Shown: positions 53,587-63,051, counted from the stretch's first letter. The stretch is DNA of 64,000 bases from Bradyrhizobium sp. AS23.2 (GCF_001908185.1 NZ_LGHM01000018.1:1-64000); one strand, 5' to 3'. Notes: a model not told the origin generated them from the letters alone. Numbers and translations are program-made.

Positions 53587-54849
53587 ATGAAGATATTCTG
53601 GTCCTGGCTGTCGGACTATGATCCCAAGATTTCGCATTATTTCGTGCGGGACGCCCTGAAGGCTGCAATCAAGAAGCTGAAGCAGGCAGAGGATGTCGAG
53701 GAACCTTCAGAGGCCGACCGGCGTGTCAATCTGGAGTTGGACCACGACACCAAGGGTCTCTCGGGCATGCCAGACATCGCGGCATCAATATTTGCTAAGA
53801 TTGATGCGTCTGCGGCCTTTGTTGCGGACCTGACGCCTGTAGCGACTTCACCATCCAAGAAAGACAAAGACGGCAATGAAGTCGGCTTGCGGCCGGTGAT
53901 GAATCCAAACGTCGCGATTGAGCTGGGATATGCGCTGAAGTCGAGGGGCTGGGAGCGCTGCATCGGGGTGCTTAATCTCGCTTACGGCTCAGTCGATACA
54001 TTACCATTCGATATCCAGCAGAAGCGTTGGCCGTTCACATACAATTTGCCCGACGGAGCCTCGAAGGAAGACATCAAGGCAGCCTCAGAGAAACTTATCA
54101 ATGCTCTCGTTGAGGGGTTGCGGCCATTTCTCAAGCAGAAACCAGCAGGAGCTGCCCCAAAGTTTGAAGAAACAGTTCCGGTTCGACCCCCGGCACTTTG
54201 GTTTGCCAAGGACCAATCACTCGGGGCGCGGCGAGATAATTCCCAACCCGTCATGCCGTTCGAGAAGGTTTTCTATCTCAAGCTCAGCCCTACGAAAGAT
54301 CTGCCTAAGCTTCTCTCTCACGCGGTGCTGAACCAGACTGCGAGCCGGTATGCTTCTTTCTCACTCGGCGGCAGCTATTCTTGGCTGGCCAACGAGTGGG
54401 GCGCTGCAATGTCAGAAGCCGCAGGCCACACCAACAACGTTGATAATGTCACGCAGCATTTCCATAATGGTGAGATCTGGGGCCTCAACGCCGATATCCT
54501 TCGGCATGGCGAGAGCGGTCAATATCAATATCTGCTGATTGATCAGGTAGAACGGCTCTATCGGCAATGCCTTCCATACTACATTGATTGTATGACCCGT
54601 GAGTATGGTGTCGAGGTGCCAATCAAGATGGTGGCTGGCGCGGTCGGCGTGAAGGGCAGACGCATAGCCTGGAGCGGAGGTCCCGGCAGCGGCATCGCGA
54701 AGATGATTAAGGATTCCGTTGAACACGAGGCCCTTCTCAATGTGATCGAGCAAGGCGCCATTGATAAATTCCTACTGCGCTTCTTCGAGAAGATATTTGA
54801 AGCAGCCGGCGAAGCCAGGCCAGAAAACTTCGGCGGCTTTCCCCCATAA
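53587..54849 (+). CDS. TIR-like domain protein, probable defence effector
   Basis: The 420-residue protein has an N-terminal alpha/beta domain (about 1-155): IFWSWLSDYDPKISHYFVRDAL, GMPDIAASIFAKIDASAAFVADLT and NPNVAIELGYALKSRGWERCIGVLN. The glutamate at about 112 in VAIELGYA takes the place of the TIR catalytic residue. This pattern is widespread in proteins of bacterial defence islands with NAD-related effector domains. The C-terminal 250 residues (PFEKVFYLKLSPTKDLPKLLS and on) are not recognised and may sense the trigger. It ends in a strong terminator. The NADase role is inferred from family resemblance. Confidence 0.7.
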   Translation: MKIFWSWLSDYDPKISHYFVRDALKAAIKKLKQAEDVEEPSEADRRVNLELDHDTKGLSGMPDIAASIFAKIDASAAFVADLTPVATSPSKKDKDGNEVGLRPVMNPNVAIELGYALKSRGWERCIGVLNLAYGSVDTLPFDIQQKRWPFTYNLPDGASKEDIKAASEKLINALVEGLRPFLKQKPAGAAPKFEETVPVRPPALWFAKDQSLGARRDNSQPVMPFEKVFYLKLSPTKDLPKLLSHAVLNQTASRYASFSLGGSYSWLANEWGAAMSEAAGHTNNVDNVTQHFHNGEIWGLNADILRHGESGQYQYLLIDQVERLYRQCLPYYIDCMTREYGVEVPIKMVAGAVGVKGRRIAWSGGPGSGIAKMIKDSVEHEALLNVIEQGAIDKFLLRFFEKIFEAAGEARPENFGGFPP

Positions 54850-54854
54850 CGTGA

Positions 54855-54876
54855 AAGGCCCGGAAGGGCCTTCGTC
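54855..54876 (+). terminator. Intrinsic terminator after the TIR-like gene
   Basis: AAGGCCC / GGGCCTT around GGAA lies 10 bp after the stop. The T run is short (TTCGTCG). Confidence 0.55.
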
Positions 54877-54997
54877 GTTCAATTGACCCGGTGGTTAGTC
54901 GGTTTGCTGCCATCGTGGATGATGTGAGCATTAGACCTGAAGAAGGTCGACGCATCGGGTTAATCTGTCCTTGATGGTGCGCACGGCGGCAGCCGTA

Positions 54998-55237
54998 TCA
55001 GGCAATCCATACCACTTGCCCTTGTTCGACTGATATTGTCGGCGGGGCTTTCGCGCGATAGGCGTTGATCGTGCGGTTAGCGATCATCATGGGGCGCCGC
55101 TCGCCGGACCGGATCTGATCCTCGTTAAACCGAACCAGAAACTCAGTTGAAGCGTCAGCCTCTCGCAGCTCGCCAGACTTCTCTAGGAAGCCCCAGTCAA
55201 TGTTGAAAGAGTCCTCTACGACGCTGAACCTGTACAT
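54998..55237 (-). CDS. Hypothetical protein, 79 residues
   Basis: The product begins MYRFSVVEDSFNIDWGFLEKSGE and contains EFLVRFNEDQIRSGERRPMMIANRTINAYR, with composition of a real soluble protein. No domain is recognised. There is no clear ribosome site. It lies downstream of the broken ligase gene on the same strand. Confidence 0.45.
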   Translation of the reverse strand: MYRFSVVEDSFNIDWGFLEKSGELREADASTEFLVRFNEDQIRSGERRPMMIANRTINAYRAKAPPTISVEQGQVVWIA

Positions 55238-55269
55238 GACTTGAAAACGTCATGCACAGGCCACTGTTC

Positions 55270-56180
55270 CTATTTGCGCGTGAGGCCTTTGAAAGAGCTG
55301 GCCCGCAACAACCCTTCGGAAGTGATGTCCCGGTACTCGACCTCAGCGTAGAACTTCGGCTCGACCCACGTTGCCTTGGGCTTCCTGATAGGCTTTGTGA
55401 GCTTTTGCTTAGGGCTCACAACGGTACCTAGCGCCTTACGGATCTCCGCCGACTTCGTCCGACTCCAGCCCTTTCGACCTTCCCCATATAGCGCAGCTCT
55501 TTGCCATCCCTCTTGCCGAGGTAGAGTGCGGCGACGCCGGAGGGGTCCTTGACGAAGCCAACTACAGGGAATTTCTCGCGCTGGACCGTCTTGACCTTAA
55601 GCCAAGCTTCAGTCCGCTCCGATCGATACGGCGCGTCGGCCTTCTTGGAGACGATGCCTTCGTAGTTGAGCTTGCTTGCCGCCTCGAAAAACTCATTGCC
55701 GTCACCGGTAAGGTGCTCGCTGTAGAGCGCCGGAGCTTCGATGCCTTGCTCCTCGAACAGCTCCTTCAAGACCTCCTTACGCTCAACCTGCGGCGCTCTG
55801 CGCAAGTCTTTGCCGTCGAGCCACAAGAGATCGAAGGCGTAGAACAACAAGCGATCCTGACGGCCTCCTGCTAGCTCGGCCTGTAGTTCGGAGAAGTTGG
55901 TCCGGCCCTCGTGGACCACGACTACCTCGCCGTCGATGATGGCTTGGCCAGGGACGTCGAGGGCGCCAGCAATGACGGAGAACCGCTTGATCCAATTCAG
56001 CCCGTTGCGGGTGAAGGCGCTGCGGTCGTCACCGTCGATGTGGAATTGCGTGCGGTAGCCGTCGTATTTGATCTCGTGGAGCCATTGCTCGCCCGAGGGA
56101 GCCTTGCTCTTGAGAATCGCGAGCTGGGGTTTAATGAACCCCGGCATCGCCGGGTTGGTACGCCTCGCCACGCTACTCAC
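55270..56180 (-). pseudogene. ATP-dependent DNA ligase (LigD ligase-domain type), frameshifted near the end
   Basis: The frame from 56180 has the adenylation motif EIKYDGYR, then IDGEVVVVHEGRTNF, FYAFDLLWLDGKDLR and EGIVSKKADAPYRSERTEAWLKVK, which define the nucleotidyl-transferase domain. After LRYMGKV the frame ends early. The expected OB-fold part (WSRTKSAEIRKALG to EVEYRDITSEGLLRASSFKGL) continues in another frame to 55270. One missing base near 55470-55480 explains this. Repaired, it is a stand-alone LigC-like ligase of about 303 residues for non-homologous end joining. It may be inactive, or the base may be a sequence error. Confidence 0.8.
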
Positions 56181-56230
56181 ACAAATACCCGCCGCCGGGT
56201 TGGGGCCAGACGGTGGGCAGTTAACTCAAC

Positions 56231-56485
56231 TTACCCACGCAAGACAATGCTTAGGGAATGTCGCCGTTCCTGCGGGTCTGACCGATGCCGTAGGGCTTGT
56301 TCAGAAAAAAACTCCCGATTGCCCATGGCGGCCTCCGCATACTGGTCAATCGCGACTTGGATGGCCTCAATATGCGCCCTGCACCAACCCTCCCGAGTGG
56401 ATAGCCGGCGAGTTTGGTCGAGCGACTTCAGAAAGTCCGGTGGGTCCTGCATGTCTGAAAAATACTTGGGCCTCTCAGCTACCAC
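56231..56485 (-). CDS. Hypothetical protein, 84 residues
   Basis: The product includes SDMQDPPDFLKSLDQTRRLSTREGWCRAHIEAIQVAIDQYAEAAMGNREFF, a mostly helical sequence. It overlaps the end of the preceding small gene by seven bases, so the two are coupled. The ligase gene follows after 50 bp on the same strand. No family is recognised. Confidence 0.55.
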   Translation of the reverse strand: MVAERPKYFSDMQDPPDFLKSLDQTRRLSTREGWCRAHIEAIQVAIDQYAEAAMGNREFFSEQALRHRSDPQERRHSLSIVLRG

Positions 56486-56712
56486 TTCCGTCCTCCTAGC
56501 ACTCGCTTTCTGGTCCCAGGCGGGTCAGCCTTCTTCATCTCGTCGCGTTGAACAACGAGATGATCCACCTTCGCCTGCATGCGGGCTAGAAGAGCTTCAG
56601 CCGAGGCCGTTCCTATCCCGGCCCGTTGAAGCTGGAGGATTTCCTTGCGCTGCCGTCCAATCTGCGCGCGCATGCGCTCGATCTCGGAGCGGACGTATTC
56701 GAGTGTGGGCAT
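56479..56712 (-). CDS. Small coiled-coil protein
   Basis: The ATG at 56712 starts a 77-residue protein with heptad-like pattern: YVRSEIERMRAQIGRQRKEILQLQRAGI, then ALLARMQAKVDHLVVQRDEMKK, and a basic end (RKRVLGGRKW). It is probably a helical hairpin. Similar small proteins are frequent in Bradyrhizobium mobile DNA as I recall. It starts a possible transcript with the 84-residue gene and the ligase. Confidence 0.6.
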   Translation of the reverse strand: MPTLEYVRSEIERMRAQIGRQRKEILQLQRAGIGTASAEALLARMQAKVDHLVVQRDEMKKADPPGTRKRVLGGRKW

Positions 56713-56973
56713 GGCCAAACCTGGGATTTTACCCAATAGAACGAAACGAGAACGAAGAGTCAAGGTGATAAGGCAGCCGACCGAGCGCTAATTCTGCTTA
56801 GTCCCGGCCATGGACCGCAATGCAGTCATCGCTACCCTCAGCGACGAGCAGATTGGAGCTTCAAAAAGGGTCCGTGAGAAAGGCGAGGACGTCGATCAAT
56901 TGGGGAGCGCCTAGCAGGCTAAACTATGGACGTCCTATAATGGGCAACGCTGATTCAATTACCGAACGCAAAT

Positions 56974-57978
56974 ATGAGCGATGAAATCCCACTGGTTCCA
57001 ACCATCCCGCCAGGATTGAGAGACGCTGCGCAGCGCGGAACGCTAGTCCCTTTCGTGGGGGCTGGCGTCTCGATACTCGGCGGTTGCCCATCATGGGCCA
57101 AGCTCGCGGACGATGCGTTAGGCGCTTGCATCAAGGCAGAAAAGTTCAACCATGGCCAACATGAGCAAATTCGACACCTGACGCCGCGCATGAAGCTTTC
57201 GATTGCCCGCGCGATTGAGGCCGAACACGGACTGAAGATTGACTACGCGAAGTTAATTCAGTCGGACGACTATTCCAGCAACGTAGTCGGGCGCCGGGTC
57301 TATCGGAGCCTTGGCAAACTCGGGAAGACTTTTGTCACGACAAACTATGACTCTTGGCTTGATACTGAAATCGTAGATACCGAAGTATCTGTTGAGGATG
57401 CGGCCCCCGTTGCCGATTCCACTGCCGCAACGCCCAGGGCCAGGCGTCGGATTATTGACGTCAATGATTTTACTGCCGCCAATCTAGCCCAAGATAATTG
57501 CGTGTTTCTTCATCTCCATGGCTCCGTTTACGAATCGCCTGGAATGATCATGACCACGCGAGATTACATCCAGCGATACGCAAACGATCGACGGTCAGAC
57601 GATCCGACGCGAGAAAATCGAACACTGACGTTCTTGGAGTTCCTCTTTCAGCGACGAACCGTTCTATTCGTCGGATATGGACTGGAGGACCTCGAAATCC
57701 TCGAATACGTCGTTCAAAAAGCTAGACAACAATCCAGCTCGGGGCCGCCTCAAGCAAGACACTTCATGTTGCAAGGGTTCTTCGCGCACCAATATGAGCT
57801 TATGCGAAGCATGACCCAGTACTACGCTCAGTGCGATATCGAGCTGCTTCCATTTCGTCGTGATCAGCGTGATTGGGCTCAGCTCATCGAGGTGCTTGAA
57901 CACTTCGGCAATATAATGCCCGCGAAGTCAGCGCTTGCTCTCCAAAAGCAAGCAGATATGGAGGACCTCCTTGACTAA
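56974..57978 (+). CDS. SIR2-like domain protein
   Basis: The 334-residue product is a SIR2-like (SIR2_2 type) NAD-binding protein. Marks are GAGVSILGG (about 29-37), TTNYDSWLD (122-130), HLHGS with the catalytic-type histidine (about 180-184) and VGYGLEDLEILEYV (233-246). Such domains in phage defence systems (DSR, Thoeris, SIR2-HerA) degrade NAD on infection. The stop overlaps the start of the 943-residue partner by eight bases, so the two proteins are made together. Base composition is less GC-rich than the chromosome genes, in line with transfer. Confidence 0.85.
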   Translation: MSDEIPLVPTIPPGLRDAAQRGTLVPFVGAGVSILGGCPSWAKLADDALGACIKAEKFNHGQHEQIRHLTPRMKLSIARAIEAEHGLKIDYAKLIQSDDYSSNVVGRRVYRSLGKLGKTFVTTNYDSWLDTEIVDTEVSVEDAAPVADSTAATPRARRRIIDVNDFTAANLAQDNCVFLHLHGSVYESPGMIMTTRDYIQRYANDRRSDDPTRENRTLTFLEFLFQRRTVLFVGYGLEDLEILEYVVQKARQQSSSGPPQARHFMLQGFFAHQYELMRSMTQYYAQCDIELLPFRRDQRDWAQLIEVLEHFGNIMPAKSALALQKQADMEDLLD

Positions 57979-60802
57979 CGGTCTTTCAGCCAAACTAGAG
58001 TCTTTCTTCGACATGATGAGCCAGGGCGATGAATTTGCCCAGCATGGCTTCGACCTTCTCGTTAAGCGTGGAGAGCCTGAGAAATATTTTGATGCCGTGC
58101 GGTCACGCGGCTTTTTTGATCCTGTCAAGAACAGAGGTCCAGAGCCCTCGACGAACCCGGGCTTCGTGCACATTCCCATATGGCATGCGGTCACTTATCT
58201 GCAGGCCGTTGCCAAACGCGCGGGTGAGACCAACGACGACACACTGAGCGAAAAAGTCCTCTGCGTGATCAGAGACGTAACCAATTTTCGAGATTCAGAA
58301 AGCGGCGAGCCGACGGATAACTACCAGACGTACTTTAGGTTCGCAGATATCTTGGGCGTTCTCCCAGTCCGTTGCATCAAGCTAGATGATCTGAAGCTAA
58401 TCCGGACTTGGATCGCTTCTAAGTACGATAAAGGAATGATCGGATACTCGCTGGGCAAAGGTTTGCTCAAAAATCTCTTCGCTAGCGGCACGACGGAGGA
58501 CATCAAGAAGGCTTGTTTGGTTATCGAAGAGTGTATGGCCTTCGAGTGGTCTTCCGAAGAACGTCGTGGTCGATCAAAGGAGTTGGTTACGCTGGTTGAC
58601 GATTACTGGCTCAAGGAAATGTTGAACACTTACGCGCGAGAGCTCGGTCAGAAGGCGGGGCGCGATGCAGTATCGATCTTCGAGAATGGCCTGAGAGCGA
58701 TCTTTTCTGACAAGCGGAGAAGCTATGGTAGCTCGCTTTGGCGTCCTTCAATTGAACCGAGTGAACAAAATCTCGATTGGCACGGAGCCGAAAATCGATT
58801 TGTGGAGGGTATGCGAGACTCCTTAGACGGTTGGCTGGGGTCTGAACCGCAGGTGGCTACCGTATTTGTAGCTCACGCTTTAAAGGATCAATCGGAAATA
58901 ATTCGACGTATTGCTTTGCACGCTGTGACGGAGCACTTCGACTTGTTGCGCGACGCGTTTGAAGCCGTCGTCACAGCCGATCTGTTTTCGTCTGGACAGC
59001 GGCATGAACTGTATCGTCTGCTCAATCTTCGGTTTGGAGAGCTTACTGCGGCGGGTAAGAGCTCAGTGCTAGAATCGATTCGTAAGTTGCCGCCGCCGTC
59101 AACCGGTGATGAGTCTAGTCGCCGACTCAAGTTCACGCAGAGAGAATGGCTTTCATCGATCAAGAGTCATGGCGAGGTGGCCGGTTGGTTCTCCCAGCTC
59201 TCAAGCGATCCAGAGCTTGGTCCGTCAAGTGACCATCCCGATTTCTTAGCCTATCACGAGTCTTGGGGGGGGCCCGGGCCAGCTCCATTCGGAGAGGATT
59301 TATTGCTTGCCTTTGCGGAAGACGGGTCGCTTGTCGATCGGCTCAACGGCTTCATCGAGACAGGCTCGTGGAAAGGGCCGACTACGGGAGGCCTCGTAGC
59401 AGCGCTCGAAGGAGCAGTCGCGGCCAAGCCCAATGTCTTCCTGCCGCTCTTAGAGACGTTTCACGAAGCGAAGGTCGCCTATCAGCATGCAATTATTCAG
59501 GGCTTCAAGCGAGTTTTTGATCCGTCAAATGAACCCAAGCCAAATCTTGATTGGAGTGACGCTTGGCCAAAGTTGATCGCGTTCTTTGCTAAATGCGTAG
59601 CCGCGCCGGATCTTTGGAAGCCGTCGGACGAACACCAAAAACTGGATTTGGTGCCGACGAACGGTTGGATGAGAGCGCTTATTGCTAGTTTCCTGGAGGC
59701 CGGAACACGCGATGACAAGACGGCATATCCTCCCAATCTGCTTCCTCAGGGATGGGCAATCATAAGAACGTTGCTCGACCGAGCGCCTGAAAGCGAGCTA
59801 AGCCTAAATGATCCCATGACGCATGCTCTCAACACAGAAAAAGGACGCGCGATTAGCGCGATGTACAATCACGCGCTACGCGTCTGTAGACTTGAGAATC
59901 TGACGTCGAAATCAACAGTAAAGGCGTGGACCTCGCTCCAGGAAGCGTTCGACGCAGAGATCGGAAAATGCTGCGGCGCGAACTATGATTTTTCAACGCT
60001 GTCAGCCTCTTACATCGCTAACTTGGACTTCATGAGTCGCGGTTGGCTCGCCGACAATGTCGGTGCGCTATTTCCCGCCGCAACTTACCCTAACAATTTC
60101 AAGGTGGCAGTTGGCGGTTTGGCTTATGCAAAGCCGACGAGGCCGGTTTACCAATTGCTGGCCTCTGCCAACGTAATTGCTGACGGATTGGCGGTAGAGC
60201 TCGAAGATCGGCATGGTCGCGAGCGAATCGTTGAATGGGTGTCGCTTGCCTATCTGTGGGATGACGAGGAATTAAATTCACCTGTAATACAGAAAGTGTT
60301 TTCGGGAGGCGCAGACGATCTCGAAACTATGGCGAGCTTCTTTTGGAGGGTTCGCGGAGACAAGCTGACCGTTAAGCAGAAAGAAAAAATACTTGCGTTC
60401 TGGGATCAGTGTCTTTCGTGGAGTTCGTCTCAGGCAAAGGTGCCGCAACAGCTTTTGGCGCGGCTGGGCCGCCTCGTCGAGTATGTCGACACGTTAGACG
60501 AGAACGCGAAGCGGCGGCTTTTGGCCATCGTTCCTCATGTCCACAATGATTACGCAACGGATGCAATGGTCGAAGAGCTTGCTCGCTTGGTCGATACGAG
60601 CCCGCCAGCCACGGCGGAGATATTGGAAAGAATGCTTGAGGCTAGCGCGCCAAATTATGACCTCGATGACAAGTTGAAGAAGCTTATTGAGGAGCTTGCG
60701 GAGCGTGGACAAAGCGATGGAGCAATCCGCTGCGCAAACAGACTTCGTAAAACACTTCCGGGCATGGTTGATCTGTACAAGAGGCTTACGCTCCAAAGCT
60801 AA
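57971..60802 (+). CDS. Large alpha-solenoid-like partner of the SIR2 protein
   Basis: A TTG at 57971 with GGAGG six bases upstream gives 943 residues; an earlier in-frame codon would lie inside the SIR2 gene. The sequence is almost all helical, with segments such as VATVFVAHALKDQSEIIRRIALHAVTEHF, LVAALEGAVAAKPNVFLPLLETFHEAK and HALNTEKGRAISAMYNHALRV, which look like HEAT-type repeats. No nucleotide-binding motif is seen. In DSR2 a SIR2 domain and such a solenoid are one protein, where the solenoid senses phage tail protein. Here they are two genes. The sensor role is an inference. Confidence 0.72.
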   Translation: MTNGLSAKLESFFDMMSQGDEFAQHGFDLLVKRGEPEKYFDAVRSRGFFDPVKNRGPEPSTNPGFVHIPIWHAVTYLQAVAKRAGETNDDTLSEKVLCVIRDVTNFRDSESGEPTDNYQTYFRFADILGVLPVRCIKLDDLKLIRTWIASKYDKGMIGYSLGKGLLKNLFASGTTEDIKKACLVIEECMAFEWSSEERRGRSKELVTLVDDYWLKEMLNTYARELGQKAGRDAVSIFENGLRAIFSDKRRSYGSSLWRPSIEPSEQNLDWHGAENRFVEGMRDSLDGWLGSEPQVATVFVAHALKDQSEIIRRIALHAVTEHFDLLRDAFEAVVTADLFSSGQRHELYRLLNLRFGELTAAGKSSVLESIRKLPPPSTGDESSRRLKFTQREWLSSIKSHGEVAGWFSQLSSDPELGPSSDHPDFLAYHESWGGPGPAPFGEDLLLAFAEDGSLVDRLNGFIETGSWKGPTTGGLVAALEGAVAAKPNVFLPLLETFHEAKVAYQHAIIQGFKRVFDPSNEPKPNLDWSDAWPKLIAFFAKCVAAPDLWKPSDEHQKLDLVPTNGWMRALIASFLEAGTRDDKTAYPPNLLPQGWAIIRTLLDRAPESELSLNDPMTHALNTEKGRAISAMYNHALRVCRLENLTSKSTVKAWTSLQEAFDAEIGKCCGANYDFSTLSASYIANLDFMSRGWLADNVGALFPAATYPNNFKVAVGGLAYAKPTRPVYQLLASANVIADGLAVELEDRHGRERIVEWVSLAYLWDDEELNSPVIQKVFSGGADDLETMASFFWRVRGDKLTVKQKEKILAFWDQCLSWSSSQAKVPQQLLARLGRLVEYVDTLDENAKRRLLAIVPHVHNDYATDAMVEELARLVDTSPPATAEILERMLEASAPNYDLDDKLKKLIEELAERGQSDGAIRCANRLRKTLPGMVDLYKRLTLQS

Positions 60803-60867
60803 AATTAGCAGATGAGCGGGTCATTGGCGCGGCCAGTGACCGGTGCCGCCAGCAATCTGAGCAAAAC

Positions 60868-60900
60868 AAACTAAGTGTGGTTTCTGGCCGCGCTTAGTTT
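60868..60900. terminator. Hairpin between convergent genes
   Basis: AAACTAAG / CTTAGTTT, an 8-bp stem with a 17-base loop, has T or A rich flanks on each side. It could stop transcription from both directions. Confidence 0.45.
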
Positions 60901-60903
60901 CAT

Positions 60904-63051
60904 TTACGATGTACTGGCACTCTGATTTCTAAGGTCCTCTACGGCGTTAATAAACTCTGACACAGTCCCAAATGTGACAAAGTTGCCAAGGGCAGTACCG
61001 ATCACATGATGAGCGCGTCGAACGAACGTTGCTACGGAACCCATTTCGCGCGGAAAGAGAGGAGAGACGTCTTGGCGGCCCCGAAGCCGGTACGCCTCGC
61101 GGATATTTCGCGCGACTTCTTCTCGTTTCTTCCCGTCCCGAGTTAGTAACAGTCCCATTCGATCCGCCACGTTGAACTCGGCCGGCTCAGCAGAATGCCG
61201 CAACAGCAATGCCTCTATTGCGGACAGGGTGTAGCTCAATCGTTCTATTGGACTTGCGAATGTCGTGCCTGTGCTGAACAGCAGCAAGCTTGATCTGACG
61301 GCGAGTGCAAACTCGCTTAGTCCTTCCGGACGTACGAGCGCTCCGACCGCGTCGAGACCGGGCCTAATTTGCTTCAATGTCTCTTCAGATATTCGCCAGC
61401 CGGGCGCGTTCGGCACAAGCATCGCCTGCTTGTAGGAAAAAGTCCCATCTCCGATGACCAAGAGGTTCGACATTGGAACCAGCTCCGATCCAAGCAGCGC
61501 GTTACCAGAACCTGCTGGAAAATGCACCGCAGGCGGCGAGAAGAACCGTAGAAACGCTACGACGATCCTAGCGATGGCTGCACCGTCTTCCTCGATCTTA
61601 TCCGCTTCCGCGTCCAATTTGAAAACGACCGCAGCTAAGCCCTGCATGTTTTGACGCAGCTTGTTGAATAGTCCGACGATGCTGTCGCGCTGTTGCGGCG
61701 CAGAGCCGAGCGCTTCCGACTCCAGCTTTTCGATCATGGCCCTTGTTATGGTCGCCACTTCGGCGGGGCCGACGGGGAACGAGTTCTGCACTTCGAGGTT
61801 GGCAATGGGGGCCCACAACTCCAGCGACCGGACGGCTTTGCGGCCCTCTTTCGCTATCGTCTCGGCGAGGCTCTTTGTGTTTTCCACCTCGTAGCTTTCT
61901 TGCAGCCATTTAATGGCCGTCTTCTCCAGGAACCGGCGGCTCAGCGTTCGGCTGGCCCAATCCGACCGTAAAACACTTTCCGTCAACGCCTGCATTTCGG
62001 CAAACGCCTCTTCGTCGAGTCCAAACTGGGCGCCGTCTTTGTAGATGAATACAAACGCGCGCCGGCTCTCCACGTCAGTCGCCCAGACGAGAGGGACCGA
62101 GAGCATCTCATGGTCGGTGAGGGTTGCGCTGGGCGGGCGCTCGCTCGGGAATCCATCGCCGTGCTGCGCCTCGAGCTGGATCTTTCTTACTTTGTGCAAG
62201 AGTGCGTTCGCCGCCGCGTCCAGTGAAGCGGCTCGGTCCGGCGCAAAAGAAAAATCCTGCTCCGGCCCATCGGCACCATCGCCGGAGGAGACGCTCGTTT
62301 CGGGCGGTACCGATGGAGCTGGCTTCGCGGCTGCGTCAAGCTGGTTGAGGGCGCCTTCCAGGGTGCGTAACTCATCCAAATCGGCCGCGTGAATTTGATC
62401 GAGACAACGCTGTAGCCAGCCATGAAAGGATAAGACGTTGCCAGTATAGGATTCAGCAATAGTTCCAATATCGACGAACTCACCGCAGCCTTCGATGAAT
62501 ATTCGAGCCGGAGCCGACCAGTTGCGCCACTCCAGTAGGGGAGCCGACCTGATGTGAATGCCGGTTTCGAGCGTGCCGGTTCCGGGCTGATCGGCGTTCG
62601 ATTGGAAATTCATGTACATTTCGGAATTTGGCAACCCATTGTGCAGGATGTAGTTGCGCAGATCCTGGACGAACCTCGCGAGCGGCTGATTCTTGAAGTC
62701 CGCGTCAACCCTCGCCTGATAGCGCTCCAGCATTGGCGTTTCGCTGTAGTGCTCGCGCATGAATATGCGCGTGTGCTCGACAAGTGTGAGCGCCGCTGCC
62801 ACGAAGTTGTGGACGCGACGCGTTACCTCACGATGGGTCTGGCTTCCCGCTTCCCGGTTGGCCACCGCCATTAGGCGAATGCCTTCATCGGGATCGTTCA
62901 CGCGGCGCGTGATTCCGATCAGTTCCTGGGCGTTCATCCGAAATATGTTGAGCGTGAACGTTCGTTGGTGAGAGCGATTTGTGTGCGCCATCCCACGCGA
63001 GGAATGGATGGCTTTGATAAGATCGCTTCGACTTTCAAGAGCTTCGCTCAC
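60904..63051 (-). CDS. Large protein with HEPN-like N-terminal motif
   Basis: The longest frame starts at a GTG at 63051 (715 residues); internal ATG codons at 62991 and 62937 (MNAQELIG) are also possible. The N-terminal helical region has FVQDLRNYILHNGLPN, in which R-x4-H (about 132 and 137) is the HEPN RNase signature. A linker follows (240-280, low complexity). The C-terminal part ASPIERLSYTLSAIEALLLRHSAEPAEF to REAYRLRGRQDVSP resembles the ApeA-type HEPN helices but lacks the histidine. Its place in the island suggests a defence or toxin role; the ligand is unknown. Confidence 0.65.
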   Translation of the reverse strand: MSEALESRSDLIKAIHSSRGMAHTNRSHQRTFTLNIFRMNAQELIGITRRVNDPDEGIRLMAVANREAGSQTHREVTRRVHNFVAAALTLVEHTRIFMREHYSETPMLERYQARVDADFKNQPLARFVQDLRNYILHNGLPNSEMYMNFQSNADQPGTGTLETGIHIRSAPLLEWRNWSAPARIFIEGCGEFVDIGTIAESYTGNVLSFHGWLQRCLDQIHAADLDELRTLEGALNQLDAAAKPAPSVPPETSVSSGDGADGPEQDFSFAPDRAASLDAAANALLHKVRKIQLEAQHGDGFPSERPPSATLTDHEMLSVPLVWATDVESRRAFVFIYKDGAQFGLDEEAFAEMQALTESVLRSDWASRTLSRRFLEKTAIKWLQESYEVENTKSLAETIAKEGRKAVRSLELWAPIANLEVQNSFPVGPAEVATITRAMIEKLESEALGSAPQQRDSIVGLFNKLRQNMQGLAAVVFKLDAEADKIEEDGAAIARIVVAFLRFFSPPAVHFPAGSGNALLGSELVPMSNLLVIGDGTFSYKQAMLVPNAPGWRISEETLKQIRPGLDAVGALVRPEGLSEFALAVRSSLLLFSTGTTFASPIERLSYTLSAIEALLLRHSAEPAEFNVADRMGLLLTRDGKKREEVARNIREAYRLRGRQDVSPLFPREMGSVATFVRRAHHVIGTALGNFVTFGTVSEFINAVEDLRNQSASTS

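Noticed and set aside
56810..56914. A 34-codon plus-strand frame beginning MDRNAVIATLSDEQ
   Set aside because: Too short to support. It could be the start of a lost gene, but no continuation was found in other frames.
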